Shown: positions 35,396 to 45,022 of the stretch, piece after piece
Layout: each line of letters opens with the position of its first letter
Position numbering within the stretch: the first letter of the stretch is position 1
Origin: JAFRXK01 sp045603305
GTDB lineage: Bacteria > Bacillota > Clostridia > Lachnospirales > Lachnospiraceae
Direction of reading: 5' to 3'
Assembly (NCBI GenBank): GCA_045603305.1
Contig: JAZULV010000140.1
Coordinates: 5,926-69,925 of the forward strand
Length of the DNA: 64,000 nt
The notes under the pieces: model-generated
Seen by the model: only the letters and a program-made list of their open reading frames with translations
What the model was told of the DNA's origin: nothing
Databases searched by the model: none
Translations under genes and position numbers: made by a program

Positions 35396-35709
35396 TACTG
35401 TCCCTCCCTTGAATTGCGATATAAACGCTCTATTCGCTTTAACTCTAACTGCAATACTTCCTGTCCTAATTCTGTAATATGATAAATTTTTCTCTTATCC
35501 TCTTCACGAACAAATACTATAAGTCCATCTTTCTCCATCTTAGACAGGCTTCCATACATGGTTCCCGGACTTAACCTTATCTCTCCATCGGTCATAGCCT
35601 CTACCTTCTGGACAATACTATATCCATGCATCGGACTCTGCAGACAGAGTAATATATAAAAACCTGTCTCTGTCATGGGAACATATACTTTCTTTATATG
35701 AGCATCCAT
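35395..35709 (-). CDS. PadR-family transcriptional regulator
   Basis: Winged-helix regulator of 104 residues, with ETGFYILLCLQSPMHGYSIVQKVEAMTDGEIRLSPGTMYGSLSKMEKDGLIVFVREEDKRKIYHITELGQEVLQLEL, typical of short PadR proteins. GGAGGT precedes the ATG. Its promoter carries TATCG/CGATA dyads in the spacer and just downstream, so it is probably autorepressed. The same dyad occurs at the promoter of the DUF2975 operon at 56.6 kb, a likely second target. Confidence 0.92.
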   Translation of the reverse strand: MDAHIKKVYVPMTETGFYILLCLQSPMHGYSIVQKVEAMTDGEIRLSPGTMYGSLSKMEKDGLIVFVREEDKRKIYHITELGQEVLQLELKRIERLYRNSREGQ

Positions 35710-35754
35710 TGTATATACCTCCTATATCTCACTTCTATACATCGCACCGCACTG

Positions 35755-35803
35755 TATCGAACTGCGATATATTATATATAGCACTGCGATACATATTTGT
35801 CAA
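35755..35803 (-). promoter_or_regulatory. PadR operon promoter with operators
   Basis: On the minus strand TTGACA (35798-35803), 17-bp spacer, TATATA (35775-35780). Operator 1 at 35755-35769 is TATCGAACTGCGATA on the plus strand. Operator 2 at 35777-35791 is TATAGCACTGCGATA and fills the spacer. They are 22 bp apart. Confidence 0.65.
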
Positions 35804-35863
35804 GTACATTTTTAAAAATATTTTTATCTAACTCATAAACTCTATAAGTTTAATAAACCGTTC

Positions 35864-35915
35864 AAAAAAAGAGATTATAACAGAACCATTGTTCACGTTC
35901 ATGCTATAATCTCTT
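35864..35915 (-). terminator. Terminator candidate downstream of addA
   Basis: AAGAGATTATA (35869-35879) pairs perfectly with TATAATCTCTT (35905-35915); a T7 run follows on the minus strand. Confidence 0.7.
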
Positions 35916-35987
35916 ATGCTTACTTATCCAATTCTTAAACCAAAGCTTTTACATATTAAAAAATAACATTTTCAAAGAAGCATTTTA

Positions 35988-38900
35988 CTATAGTTCAATC
36001 TCTTCTCCAAGCTTAAAGGAATAAATCATCTCCCGGCTTACCCTCTTACCGGTTATCTGCTCTAATGCCTTTTTATAGTAATCCAGCTGAGTCTTGTAAC
36101 GGGCAACAAGCTCGTCTGCAGTCTTTACTGCGTCGGTCTTGTAATCCACGACTACCAGTTCGTTACCTTCCTCAAAATACACGTCCACGATACCCTGAAT
36201 AAGTATCAGCTCGTCGCCGCTGTATTCACCACCGATTTCGTGGGCAGGAATACCCATAACAAACTGCTTTTCCTTATAAAGCCTGCCCTCTTTGGCTGCT
36301 GCCATCATTCGCTTAGCTAAGTCTGAGCTAAAGAACTTTACAATGCCTTTATCATCTATGCAGTCATAAAGCTCCTGTTGAAGCCTTCCTTTTGCTAAAA
36401 ACCTTTCCTTTTCACTTCTCACAAAAGCAAGCATGTCAGAAGTATGATTTGCCGCTTCCCTAAAATCAATGAGCTCCATGATTCTGTGCATGGCAGTTCC
36501 CCTAAAGGCTCCGCTTGTCTGTGCCTGTTCCTGCAAAAACTTCGGCAGCTGGCGAAGTTCTCCTGTCTCATCGGCAGTTTTCATCACATTGTCCTCTGTC
36601 ACCCATCCGGCAAGCTTAGACTCATCAATATCCATGCTGTTAATTTTAAGCTCAGATACGGACACCTTTGTATGCATGTTCAGCTCTTCTATCCTGCTGT
36701 AAGTATATGAAAGTCTGCTTTCTATTTCCTCTGCCGCCTCTTTGTCGAAAACCGCACTGCTGTCGCAGTTTATCAGCTCATCTTTTTCAATACTCTGAAC
36801 AAAGGTATCCAATGCTAAATTTTTGACCAGCTCATCAGGCTTAACAATCTTTATTTCAAAATCTGCACCGTTACTGTTGATTGTGGTGCCATCAAAAGCT
36901 TGCTGTCCATACAAATAATCAGCCATCGATTTGTGGCGCATAAGCCCCATAACAACCCAGTCCATATAGGAACGGGCCTTTGAAAGATAAGTATAAGGTA
37001 TACATATGTCTTCAAGACCTTCTACTACCTGCCACTTATTAATAAGACCTTCTATATTAGACTCACAGCCTGCCATTATAAGTTTTTCCTTGGCTCTGGT
37101 CATCGCTACATATAACACTCGCAGCTCCTCTCCCATTGAGGAAAGCACCATCTGCCTCTGAAATATCTTCTTGGCAAGAGTAGCAGTTCTTACCCTCTTG
37201 TCCAGATTAACACTATCCGCTGCAATTCCTAAGTCGGGCTCAAAAAGGATTCTGCCATTGCTGTCCTGCATGTTAAATTTCTTACCCATACCTGCAATTA
37301 TTACTATAGGGTACTCCAGACCTTTACTCTTATGGATGGTGGTCAATCTTACGATATCATCATTTTCGCCTATAACTGAGGCCTCTCCAAAGTCTACGGA
37401 ATATTTCTTTAGATTCTCAATATATCTTATAAAGTTAAAAAGTCCGTGATAACTGGTTTTCTCAAACTCTGCCGCCTTTTCTATAAGCATCTCTAAATTA
37501 GCCTGTCTTACCTTGCCGCCCGGCATTACCGAAGCAGCTCTTGCATAACCTGACTTTGACATGATAGCTCTAAGCAGCTCATCAAGATTCATATAAAGTG
37601 CCATCTTTGCAAACTCATCACGCATACTAAAGAAACGCTCAAGCTTTGCTTTAAGACTTTCGTTGTCTCCATTATCCAGATAATACATACAGGCACCGTA
37701 TAAACCGGAACCGCTGTATACAAATTCACCGGAACCAAACTCAGCAGTATCCCACGACACTACATCAGTACCGGTCGTTACATCAGCCTTTACATTCCTA
37801 CTGCCAACCTGCATAAATTCTTTAGGTGAATTTTTAAACAAGGCCAAAATACTTGCAAGCTCCACATTTGAAAGTCCGCCTACCGGCGACTTAAGCACTG
37901 CTGCCAATGGAATGTCCTGAAGCGGGTTATCAATAACATTTAACAAATCAAGAACAGTCCCAACCTCTAGTGTATCAAAGTACCCGGTCTGGGATTCGGC
38001 AAATGCCGGTATACCACAGTCAGTAAGAGTATTTACAAATATATCTGCCCACCCGGAAAAACTTCTAAGCAGAATTACGATATCACTGTATCTTGCAGTT
38101 CGCATGGAGTCGGTGCTTCTGTCATAAACCTTGAAGCCATTTTCCTTATCAGTGAGTTGCTTAATCTTACTGGCAACAGCCATTGCCTCCAGCTCTCTCT
38201 TCTGATAATCACTGTCCTTATCCAGGACCTCCATAGCCTCTTTACCTGTATCAACTATAAGAAGCTCTGTGGCAAGGTTATTATCACTTTTAGGATACTC
38301 GGCACCGGCATGAAGGCTCGCCGCATCGTCATAAACAATACCTCCAAGCTTCTTTGTCATTATCTGCTCAAATATAAAGTTTGCAGAGTCAAGAACTTCC
38401 CTGCGGCTTCTGAAATTCATATGCAAATCAATCTTCTGATAGAGAGAATCTTCCTCTGAATAAGTATTATACTTTTCAAGGAAAAGCTCCGGTCTTGCAA
38501 GTCTGAACTTATATATGCTCTGCTTTACGTCACCTACCATAAATATATTCGGCTGGTTAAAACGCTCCCTCGACACAGCCTTTAATATAAGCTCCTGAAC
38601 ACGGTTACTGTCCTGATACTCGTCCACCAGTATCTCCTCAAACATCCCGCTTACATCATCAGCCACGTCTGTAGGCACATATTCGTCTGCACACTTGTCA
38701 ATAAGAATCTTAAGTGCAAAATGCTCCAAATCACCGAAATCTACTATATTCTTCTCTTTCTTAGCCTCTGCATACCTTGCACCATATTCCTTAGCAAGAA
38801 GTATTAGTGCTTTAAGAGGCTCCTCCTGCTGCTTTAAAAGCATCGAAAGTTCCTCAACGCTTTCAACACAGTAACGCTTCTGCAAATCATTAAGGCTGTC

Positions 38901-39818
38901 CTTGCATCTGTCTCTGAGAGCTGATACATATTCTTTCTTAGCCACATCACCTTCAATTTTTTTCTTTGAAGGCTTGCGAACAAACTCCATCTTCTTTAAA
39001 GCATCATTTAGTTCCCTATAATCATCGGCTTTGTTAAGCTTTCTGACTACTTCTAAATCAGCCTCAATCATCGGAAGATAATAATTCGGTCCATCACTTT
39101 CCCTGCATATCTCTGCCGCTTTTTCGTATGACTCCATAATTTCCTCTGTCAAAAGTTTTATGTCTGTCATAAGGAACTTCATCCATTCGGTCTGCATCAA
39201 ATCTTCCGAATCAGTTTTTGATAAATCCTCGTACCATAAGTCAAGCTGCTCCTTAGGAAAAGGGTAGCCCTCTGCAAATCTATCCAGTTGTTCAATATAA
39301 CCTTCAATAATTGCATCGCTTTTTCCTACAGCGTAGCTTTCCACAAGCTTTATAAAACCCTCGTCGGCCTTTTCAAAGGCTTCTTCCAAAAGAGTCTTCA
39401 TTATGTCTGCTTTAAGAAGCTTTGTCTCACCCTCGTCGGCAATTCTAAAGTCCGGGTCAATATCCAGCCTGTCAAAATAATTCCTCACAATATAAAGACA
39501 GAAGCTATGAATTGTGGTTATCTTGGCATGATTTAAAAGGGTGAGCTGTCTCTGTAAATGTACATTCTCCGGCTCCTCATTAAGCTTCTTCTCTAAAGCA
39601 ATGCTTATTCGCTCCTTCATCTGAGCCGCAGCAGCATTGGTAAAGGTAACAACCAATAGCTTATCAATATCAATAGGAGACTTCTCGTCGGTAATCATTC
39701 TGATAATTCTTTCAACGAGTACCGCTGTCTTACCGCTTCCGGCAGCCGCCGCCACAAGAATATTTCTATGCCTTAAATCAATTGCTTTTAACTGTCCTTT
39801 AGTCCAGCTCGTTGCCAT
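35988..39818 (-). CDS. addA: ATP-dependent helicase/nuclease subunit A
   Basis: Subunit of 1276 residues of the AddAB recombination complex, which processes double-strand breaks to 3' ends for RecA. Walker A AAAGSGKT is at 24-31, after the Q-motif WTKGQLKAI. UvrD-type motifs include TFTNAAAAQMKERI, VDEYQDSN, VGDVKQSIYKFRLARPE, TTIHKSKGLEYPIV and LYVAMTRAKEKL. The C-terminal nuclease has GIVDVYFEEGNELVVVDYKTD. The ATG at 39818 is chosen from the conserved MATSWTKGQ start with GGAGG upstream; it overlaps addB by 20 bp. Confidence 0.96.
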   Translation of the reverse strand: MATSWTKGQLKAIDLRHRNILVAAAAGSGKTAVLVERIIRMITDEKSPIDIDKLLVVTFTNAAAAQMKERISIALEKKLNEEPENVHLQRQLTLLNHAKITTIHSFCLYIVRNYFDRLDIDPDFRIADEGETKLLKADIMKTLLEEAFEKADEGFIKLVESYAVGKSDAIIEGYIEQLDRFAEGYPFPKEQLDLWYEDLSKTDSEDLMQTEWMKFLMTDIKLLTEEIMESYEKAAEICRESDGPNYYLPMIEADLEVVRKLNKADDYRELNDALKKMEFVRKPSKKKIEGDVAKKEYVSALRDRCKDSLNDLQKRYCVESVEELSMLLKQQEEPLKALILLAKEYGARYAEAKKEKNIVDFGDLEHFALKILIDKCADEYVPTDVADDVSGMFEEILVDEYQDSNRVQELILKAVSRERFNQPNIFMVGDVKQSIYKFRLARPELFLEKYNTYSEEDSLYQKIDLHMNFRSRREVLDSANFIFEQIMTKKLGGIVYDDAASLHAGAEYPKSDNNLATELLIVDTGKEAMEVLDKDSDYQKRELEAMAVASKIKQLTDKENGFKVYDRSTDSMRTARYSDIVILLRSFSGWADIFVNTLTDCGIPAFAESQTGYFDTLEVGTVLDLLNVIDNPLQDIPLAAVLKSPVGGLSNVELASILALFKNSPKEFMQVGSRNVKADVTTGTDVVSWDTAEFGSGEFVYSGSGLYGACMYYLDNGDNESLKAKLERFFSMRDEFAKMALYMNLDELLRAIMSKSGYARAASVMPGGKVRQANLEMLIEKAAEFEKTSYHGLFNFIRYIENLKKYSVDFGEASVIGENDDIVRLTTIHKSKGLEYPIVIIAGMGKKFNMQDSNGRILFEPDLGIAADSVNLDKRVRTATLAKKIFQRQMVLSSMGEELRVLYVAMTRAKEKLIMAGCESNIEGLINKWQVVEGLEDICIPYTYLSKARSYMDWVVMGLMRHKSMADYLYGQQAFDGTTINSNGADFEIKIVKPDELVKNLALDTFVQSIEKDELINCDSSAVFDKEAAEEIESRLSYTYSRIEELNMHTKVSVSELKINSMDIDESKLAGWVTEDNVMKTADETGELRQLPKFLQEQAQTSGAFRGTAMHRIMELIDFREAANHTSDMLAFVRSEKERFLAKGRLQQELYDCIDDKGIVKFFSSDLAKRMMAAAKEGRLYKEKQFVMGIPAHEIGGEYSGDELILIQGIVDVYFEEGNELVVVDYKTDAVKTADELVARYKTQLDYYKKALEQITGKRVSREMIYSFKLGEEIEL

Positions 39819-42800
39819 CGGTGCAAGCCTCCTTTCCCTCATCTTCTGCAAACTCTTCTCCAAGCTTTTTCCACAGAGCATCCTTATCTATTGATGGTAA
39901 TCTTCTGTAGGAATAACCCGGTATTCTGTTATCAAATCCACACACTGACTTAAATCTGCAGTAATCACAGCCACTGTTATTGCCTAACCTGTAAGGTGCC
40001 GCAGTAACATTTCCTGAAATCATCTCACCTGCGAAGTCGGTCATCTTGCCTCTTACATGCTTTATCAGTCTGTCAAACTGTATATCACTTGCAATCTCAG
40101 ACTTTTTAGAATTTATTTCACCGTTTTTAAGCTCAACCGGAATTACCTTTGAGCATTTCTCAAGATCATTGTCAAGCAGTCTGATAATCTCTAAATCATT
40201 GTTCACAAGTCCGTTAGGTTTAAGTTTCTCTAATGACTGTTCTCTTGCTGTCTCGTCGCTGATATCTCCCCTGTCGCTGTCCACAATAGGGTCTGAAATA
40301 TTGTAATAGAACATTCCTGCGATTCGCACATTCTTGTCCGGATTGATAAGCTTCTCATGGCGCATTACCGCATCAAGGTAAACCACCAGCTGAATCTGCA
40401 GTCCATTGTATACTTCTGACACATCAAAGCCTGTGCTGCCTGACTTGTAATCAACTATCTTAACCAGTACATCATCACCATTCTCGCAGGTATCTATTCT
40501 ATCAACTCTGCCCTTAAGCTTCATCCGGGCTTCCTCATCAAGCGAAATAATCATAGCCTCGTTACCGCTTCCAAATGGCACCTCAAAGCCGACCGGCTCA
40601 AAGCTTCCCTGATTAATCTGCTCACCCAGTGCCCAGACCGTCTTACCAACAATTCTCTCTATTCTTTTAATCATGTACTGATTTCTTGCAGAGCTCTTTA
40701 ATATATCACTGCTGTTATTTCCACAGGCACTTTCCACACTTTCCTTAACAAGGCGATTTCTCTCCTCATCGGAAATTTCTGAAAGCACCATTTCATTCTT
40801 CTTTACCAGTCTGAAATAGTTCTCAATGGAGCTGTGGAACATGTTCCCCATGTCCACCGCCGCAAATTCGTACTGCCTGCGTTCTCTTAAACCCAGCCCG
40901 TAGGACAAAAACTGGGCATAGGCACAGGCTGCATACTGCTCTAATCTTGTGACACTTCCGGTTATTTCACTGCCGTACAATGCCTTTGCAAGACTGCTTC
41001 CTATGCTCTCCGGCTGATAAGTAAGAAAAGCATTATCAATCATAAATTCAAGCTGTGCTTTATTTGCCTCATCCTTTGCAAACCAGTTGTAAAGTTCCTT
41101 CCATGAATTACTTTCTTTAGCCTCATTATACTCTCTAAGACCTTCCGTCAAAAGTTGAAGGGCAGCTTCCTTTGATACAATCTTCCTGAATACGTCTTTG
41201 TTGTCGTCTTCATCAATAACTTCCAGCCCCTTAAAAAGCTTCAATATTGAATTCAGATAAGAAGAAGGTCTGAGCCCTTTGCCGGACATGCTGCTCTTTG
41301 AAAATGTAATTGTAAGGCTTGTAGAAGGCTTGGTAAGGGCAAGATAAACATAAAGTCTCTCAATAAATCCATTCTCCCTTACGCCCGGTGCCAGCTCAAC
41401 TCCAAGCTCAGACAGTATATCTCTGTCAAAGTCAGAAAGTATTCCACCACCGTCATTTGACTTCGGTAAAAAGCAGTCGTTCATTCCTACAAAGAACAAA
41501 TGCTTTATGTCTTTGAGTCGGCTTCTGGTCATGTCACCAACCATAACTCTGTCAATGCATGGCGGTATCATACCGACCTTTATTTTCTCAAAGCCCGCAT
41601 CCAGTATCTCAGACAATTCTTTTATGGTTATCGGCTCGTCCGGCACCAGACCGACAAGCCTGTCAAGCAAATCCAGTACAAGTCCGTAGGCCTGGCGATA
41701 CTCCTTCGCCAGTGCATACTCACTGTCACACTCAAACTCCTCTGCCATGCTTTCAAGCATCATGTCAGCATACTGACTCTCCAGCCAGTCATACAATGCT
41801 CTAATGGCACTATCCACTGTCAGCTCCGTAGAAAATGCTTCTTTAAGCTTAAACACCGGTGCCATGACAGCTTCCTTTTCGCTGTTGAGCCACTCCATGT
41901 TAAGGTGCTCGCCTCCTGCATAAAGAGGCATCCACTCCTTAGACCATGCTTTATATCCACGAACACCTGTCGCCAGCACATAATTCTCCATCTCAAATAT
42001 TGCTTCTTTATGCTCCGACAAGAATCCGCTCTTTAAATATCTGAATACACTCTGATAGTCAAAATCTCCGGCTATAATCTCAAGCACCGCTCTTATATAC
42101 TCAACCAGTGGATTGGCAATCAGGCTCTTTTTATCATCAAGGAAATATGGTATATGATTCTGCTCAAAATACTGACTTATAAATGGTCCGTAAGTCCCAA
42201 CATCTGTGGCAATTACACCTATATCACGGTATCTTGCATTCTCTTCTCTGACCAGTCTGTATATCTCCTCCGCCACAAATTTCGCTTCTGCCTGAGGATT
42301 AGAGATTAAATGTACTGATATTCCATCACAAGCCTCCGAAACATTAAAAGGATATCTGAAAAGCTCTTTTTCCAGAAATGCAAGTGCCGGTACCTCTTTA
42401 AAACGATAAGGCACTCCACCTATTCTTATATCTTCATCTCTTGAAACACCTTCCTTAGCCGCAATTTCATTAAGCCTGTCGATAGTTTTGCGGCTTAAAT
42501 AAAACAATGTATGATTGCCGCTTAAAGTATAAGGATTCTCTCTCTCATCAACTGTTACCGTAACGATAACCTTTCTGGCAAGCTTTAATAATCTTCTTAT
42601 TACCTCGTACTGTATAGGAGTAAATCCGGTGAAACCGTCCAGTGTGACCACGCTGTTCTTAATAATGTCCGACTGCTCTATTACCCTTCCAAGCACCTCA
42701 AGCACCTCTTCTGCCACAATCATGTCTTTGCTCTTACACTTATTAAACGCCTGATTAAGCAAAAGAATATCCTTAAGCTTGCGGTTAACTAAAGGCCTGC

Positions 42801-43242
42801 CTTCGGTATCACCAACCATCTTCTCTAAGTCTTCCACACCGATTCTATACTGGTAAAGCTCCGAAAATAACGACTTCACCTCGTCAATAAATCCGGCCTT
42901 CTTAAGATTCTTCTTGTAAACTTTAAGCTCATCGCTTACCTTGGCAAAGGCACGTCTTAAAAGCATATTCTTGCCCACATCATCCAAAACAAGCTTCGGT
43001 GTGCAGCCAAGCTCCTCAAATACCCTGTAGGCAAGACGTTCAAAGCTCAGAATATCAATGTTCATTACACCGTGATTCGGGTGCATATTTACAATGTCCT
43101 TCTGGGTCTGAAGGGTCGCCTGCTCCGGCACCAGCACTATATAATTGTAATTCTTCTGCTCCATAGACATACTAATCAGTTCTTTATACAGATGATATGT
43201 CTTTCCTGAGCCTGAGCTGCCTATGATAAATTGTAATGACAT
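39799..43242 (-). CDS. addB: ATP-dependent helicase/deoxyribonuclease subunit B
   Basis: Subunit of 1147 residues, partner of AddA. Walker A GSSGSGKT is at 8-15, and the N-terminal helicase-like part recognises the Chi-type sequence in related complexes. The nuclease domain has KIVDYKSGSTGFD. A first cysteine (YAACAYAQFL) and the C-terminal set SGCDYCRFKSVCGFD would bind the 4Fe-4S cluster characteristic of AddB. GGAGG precedes the ATG. First gene of the addBA operon. Confidence 0.95.
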   Translation of the reverse strand: MSLQFIIGSSGSGKTYHLYKELISMSMEQKNYNYIVLVPEQATLQTQKDIVNMHPNHGVMNIDILSFERLAYRVFEELGCTPKLVLDDVGKNMLLRRAFAKVSDELKVYKKNLKKAGFIDEVKSLFSELYQYRIGVEDLEKMVGDTEGRPLVNRKLKDILLLNQAFNKCKSKDMIVAEEVLEVLGRVIEQSDIIKNSVVTLDGFTGFTPIQYEVIRRLLKLARKVIVTVTVDERENPYTLSGNHTLFYLSRKTIDRLNEIAAKEGVSRDEDIRIGGVPYRFKEVPALAFLEKELFRYPFNVSEACDGISVHLISNPQAEAKFVAEEIYRLVREENARYRDIGVIATDVGTYGPFISQYFEQNHIPYFLDDKKSLIANPLVEYIRAVLEIIAGDFDYQSVFRYLKSGFLSEHKEAIFEMENYVLATGVRGYKAWSKEWMPLYAGGEHLNMEWLNSEKEAVMAPVFKLKEAFSTELTVDSAIRALYDWLESQYADMMLESMAEEFECDSEYALAKEYRQAYGLVLDLLDRLVGLVPDEPITIKELSEILDAGFEKIKVGMIPPCIDRVMVGDMTRSRLKDIKHLFFVGMNDCFLPKSNDGGGILSDFDRDILSELGVELAPGVRENGFIERLYVYLALTKPSTSLTITFSKSSMSGKGLRPSSYLNSILKLFKGLEVIDEDDNKDVFRKIVSKEAALQLLTEGLREYNEAKESNSWKELYNWFAKDEANKAQLEFMIDNAFLTYQPESIGSSLAKALYGSEITGSVTRLEQYAACAYAQFLSYGLGLRERRQYEFAAVDMGNMFHSSIENYFRLVKKNEMVLSEISDEERNRLVKESVESACGNNSSDILKSSARNQYMIKRIERIVGKTVWALGEQINQGSFEPVGFEVPFGSGNEAMIISLDEEARMKLKGRVDRIDTCENGDDVLVKIVDYKSGSTGFDVSEVYNGLQIQLVVYLDAVMRHEKLINPDKNVRIAGMFYYNISDPIVDSDRGDISDETAREQSLEKLKPNGLVNNDLEIIRLLDNDLEKCSKVIPVELKNGEINSKKSEIASDIQFDRLIKHVRGKMTDFAGEMISGNVTAAPYRLGNNSGCDYCRFKSVCGFDNRIPGYSYRRLPSIDKDALWKKLGEEFAEDEGKEACTDGNELD

Positions 43243-43429
43243 TGGAATCCTCCGCTCTCTTTTTTTTGAGTGTAAATTTTTTAATAGTTATATAATTTTA
43301 TAAATAATAATATCCACCAGGCTCCGCTCCGGCTTTGCCTGCGAAGTCACTTATCGAGGATAATATTTTATGATAAGTAACTTACAATAAAAGCTTGGCT
43401 TCATATTATTTGCTATATCTGTGGCTCGT

Positions 43430-43510
43430 CCCCGGTTATTCAACCCCAACTACACATTTCTACCTCAAATCTACTAAATTGGGGTAGATACGCCTATTTT
43501 CTAAACGGGG
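43430..43510 (+). other. Nested inverted repeats in a 385-bp intergenic region
   Basis: CCCCGGTT (43430-43437) faces AAACGGGG (43503-43510). Inside them ACCCCAA (43443-43449) pairs perfectly with TTGGGGT (43479-43485). Upstream, ACTTATC and GATAAGT (about 43350-43380) form another stem. This could be a structured RNA leader or a small RNA. No known riboswitch pattern was recognised. The rest of 43243-43627 is AT-rich and without genes. Confidence 0.35.
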
Positions 43511-43627
43511 CAAAAGCTCGAAACCTACGAATCCTCTATATTTATTATTTCTCTACTTATTGTTTATTTTATCATAAATACACTGCCTTCGCCATAAGAT
43601 ATACAAAAACCGTAAAGGAGCGCCGCC

Positions 43628-44068
43628 ATGAGTTCTAAAACCAAAATTGTAGTTCTGCGCATGAAGGAAATTATCTATACCCTTATTTTTATTGTACTTG
43701 CTGTACTGCTTATTATATTATTCGTAAGTATGTTCAATAAAAAGGACAATACTTCTGAAACCGGAGCACCTGTTGCCGATGCTTCCTACACCGCCGGGGT
43801 GTATACCGCCTCTATGACACTGAACAACCAGAACATTGACCTTCAAGTGACCGTTGACGAAAATTACATAAAAGACATACACTTTGTAAATCTTGATGAG
43901 AGTGTCGCTACTATGTATCCTCTTATGGAAACATCCTTAAGCAATCTTACTTCACAGATAATTACTAACCAGACTACCGAAGGGCTAGAGATACCTTCCG
44001 ATTCCCAATACACCAGTCAGGCACTCATTGGAGTTATAAATAATGCTCTGGCAAAAGCTCAGGAGTAA
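43628..44068 (+). CDS. Membrane-anchored hypothetical protein, FMN-binding-like
   Basis: Protein of 146 residues. A transmembrane helix lies at about 14-36, followed by an external domain with YTAGVYTASMTLNNQNIDLQVTVDENYIKDIHFVNLDES. That pattern resembles the start of FMN-binding (NqrC/RnfG-like) repeats, but the flavin-linking S/T-x-A-T motif is not evident. AAAGGAG precedes the ATG. It is single and ends with a clear terminator. The function is unknown. Confidence 0.65.
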   Translation: MSSKTKIVVLRMKEIIYTLIFIVLAVLLIILFVSMFNKKDNTSETGAPVADASYTAGVYTASMTLNNQNIDLQVTVDENYIKDIHFVNLDESVATMYPLMETSLSNLTSQIITNQTTEGLEIPSDSQYTSQALIGVINNALAKAQE

Positions 44069-44095
44069 TATGTTTTCTTGCACATATTAATATTT

Positions 44096-44140
44096 AAAAA
44101 GCATTCCTCCAGACAATAATAATCTAGCGGAATGCTTTTT
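44096..44140 (+). terminator. Terminator after the anchored hypothetical protein
   Basis: AAAAAGCATTCC (44096-44107) pairs perfectly with GGAATGCTTTTT (44129-44140). Possibly bidirectional. Confidence 0.85.
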
Positions 44141-44178
44141 GAATTTAAGATTTAAAATATCTTTTTTATTTCTTGACT

Positions 44179-44874
44179 CTACATTTTAATTTTCAGGGTT
44201 TTTAGATACGCTTTCTGCTCATCACTCACCCGGTAACTTTCAACCGCCTTCTGTATTGCCTTGTTATGCGTCCAGGTATCGAGCCTATGTTTCTCAATAT
44301 AAGGCACAGCCTCCTCATACTGCTTCGCCAGTGCAGTGGCAAAATACCAGGCAATCATCATATTAACGTAGTACTCTTTAGAGCGTACATTTGCAACCAT
44401 CTCCAGATATTCCGGTTTAAAAGCCTCGTCAAGGTAAAAAGTCATAAGCATTTCAATACCAAAACGGATAGTGTATGTATGACTTGATGCCATCCACTCT
44501 TTAATCTTTACCAGAAGCTTAGGCAAATGCTTCTTAAACACCTTTGGCCGCATCATATCGCAAGTCGCCCAGTTGTCTACATAAGGAAGAAAACTGTCCA
44601 GTTCCTCTATCAGCCTGTCATAATCTTTAATGCTCTCTATAATAAAACCGTGAAGATTATTCTCCTCATAATATGTGTGAGGCAGAATCCTTATAAACTT
44701 CATCGAATCTTCAGTTTTTGAAAATTCTTTCGCATATCTTCTCAGTTCGGGTGTGCGCACGCCTATTATCCTGTCAGTAGCAATTGTAGGCATAAGTCCG
44801 GAATGAAATTCTTTGTACTTTAAATCCTGCATTTCAAATAAATCTGCCTGAACCAATTTCGCAATATCGTTCAT
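44179..44874 (-). CDS. AlkD-like DNA alkylation repair protein
   Basis: Protein of 231 residues made of helical HEAT-like repeats. IGVRTPELRRYAKEF, WATCDMMRPK, TIRFGIEMLMTFYLD, MIAWYFATALAKQYEEAVPYIEKH and TWTHNKAIQKAVESYRVSDEQK match the bacterial AlkD-like family. Members excise alkylated bases by capturing distorted DNA, but some lack activity. GGAGGT precedes the ATG. It is a single gene, divergent from the AEC transporter. Confidence 0.85.
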   Translation of the reverse strand: MNDIAKLVQADLFEMQDLKYKEFHSGLMPTIATDRIIGVRTPELRRYAKEFSKTEDSMKFIRILPHTYYEENNLHGFIIESIKDYDRLIEELDSFLPYVDNWATCDMMRPKVFKKHLPKLLVKIKEWMASSHTYTIRFGIEMLMTFYLDEAFKPEYLEMVANVRSKEYYVNMMIAWYFATALAKQYEEAVPYIEKHRLDTWTHNKAIQKAVESYRVSDEQKAYLKTLKIKM

Positions 44875-45022
44875 AACTACCTCCGTACTTTTCTCTGATT
44901 AAATTCATTATATCATTTATCTTCCTTTTTTGCGTGAAAACATATATACTATATTGTGGAATTTAAACTACCTGATGTAGCTTTATTGTTCCATATTTAT
45001 GTTTACTAAAACGGAGCTTTTT

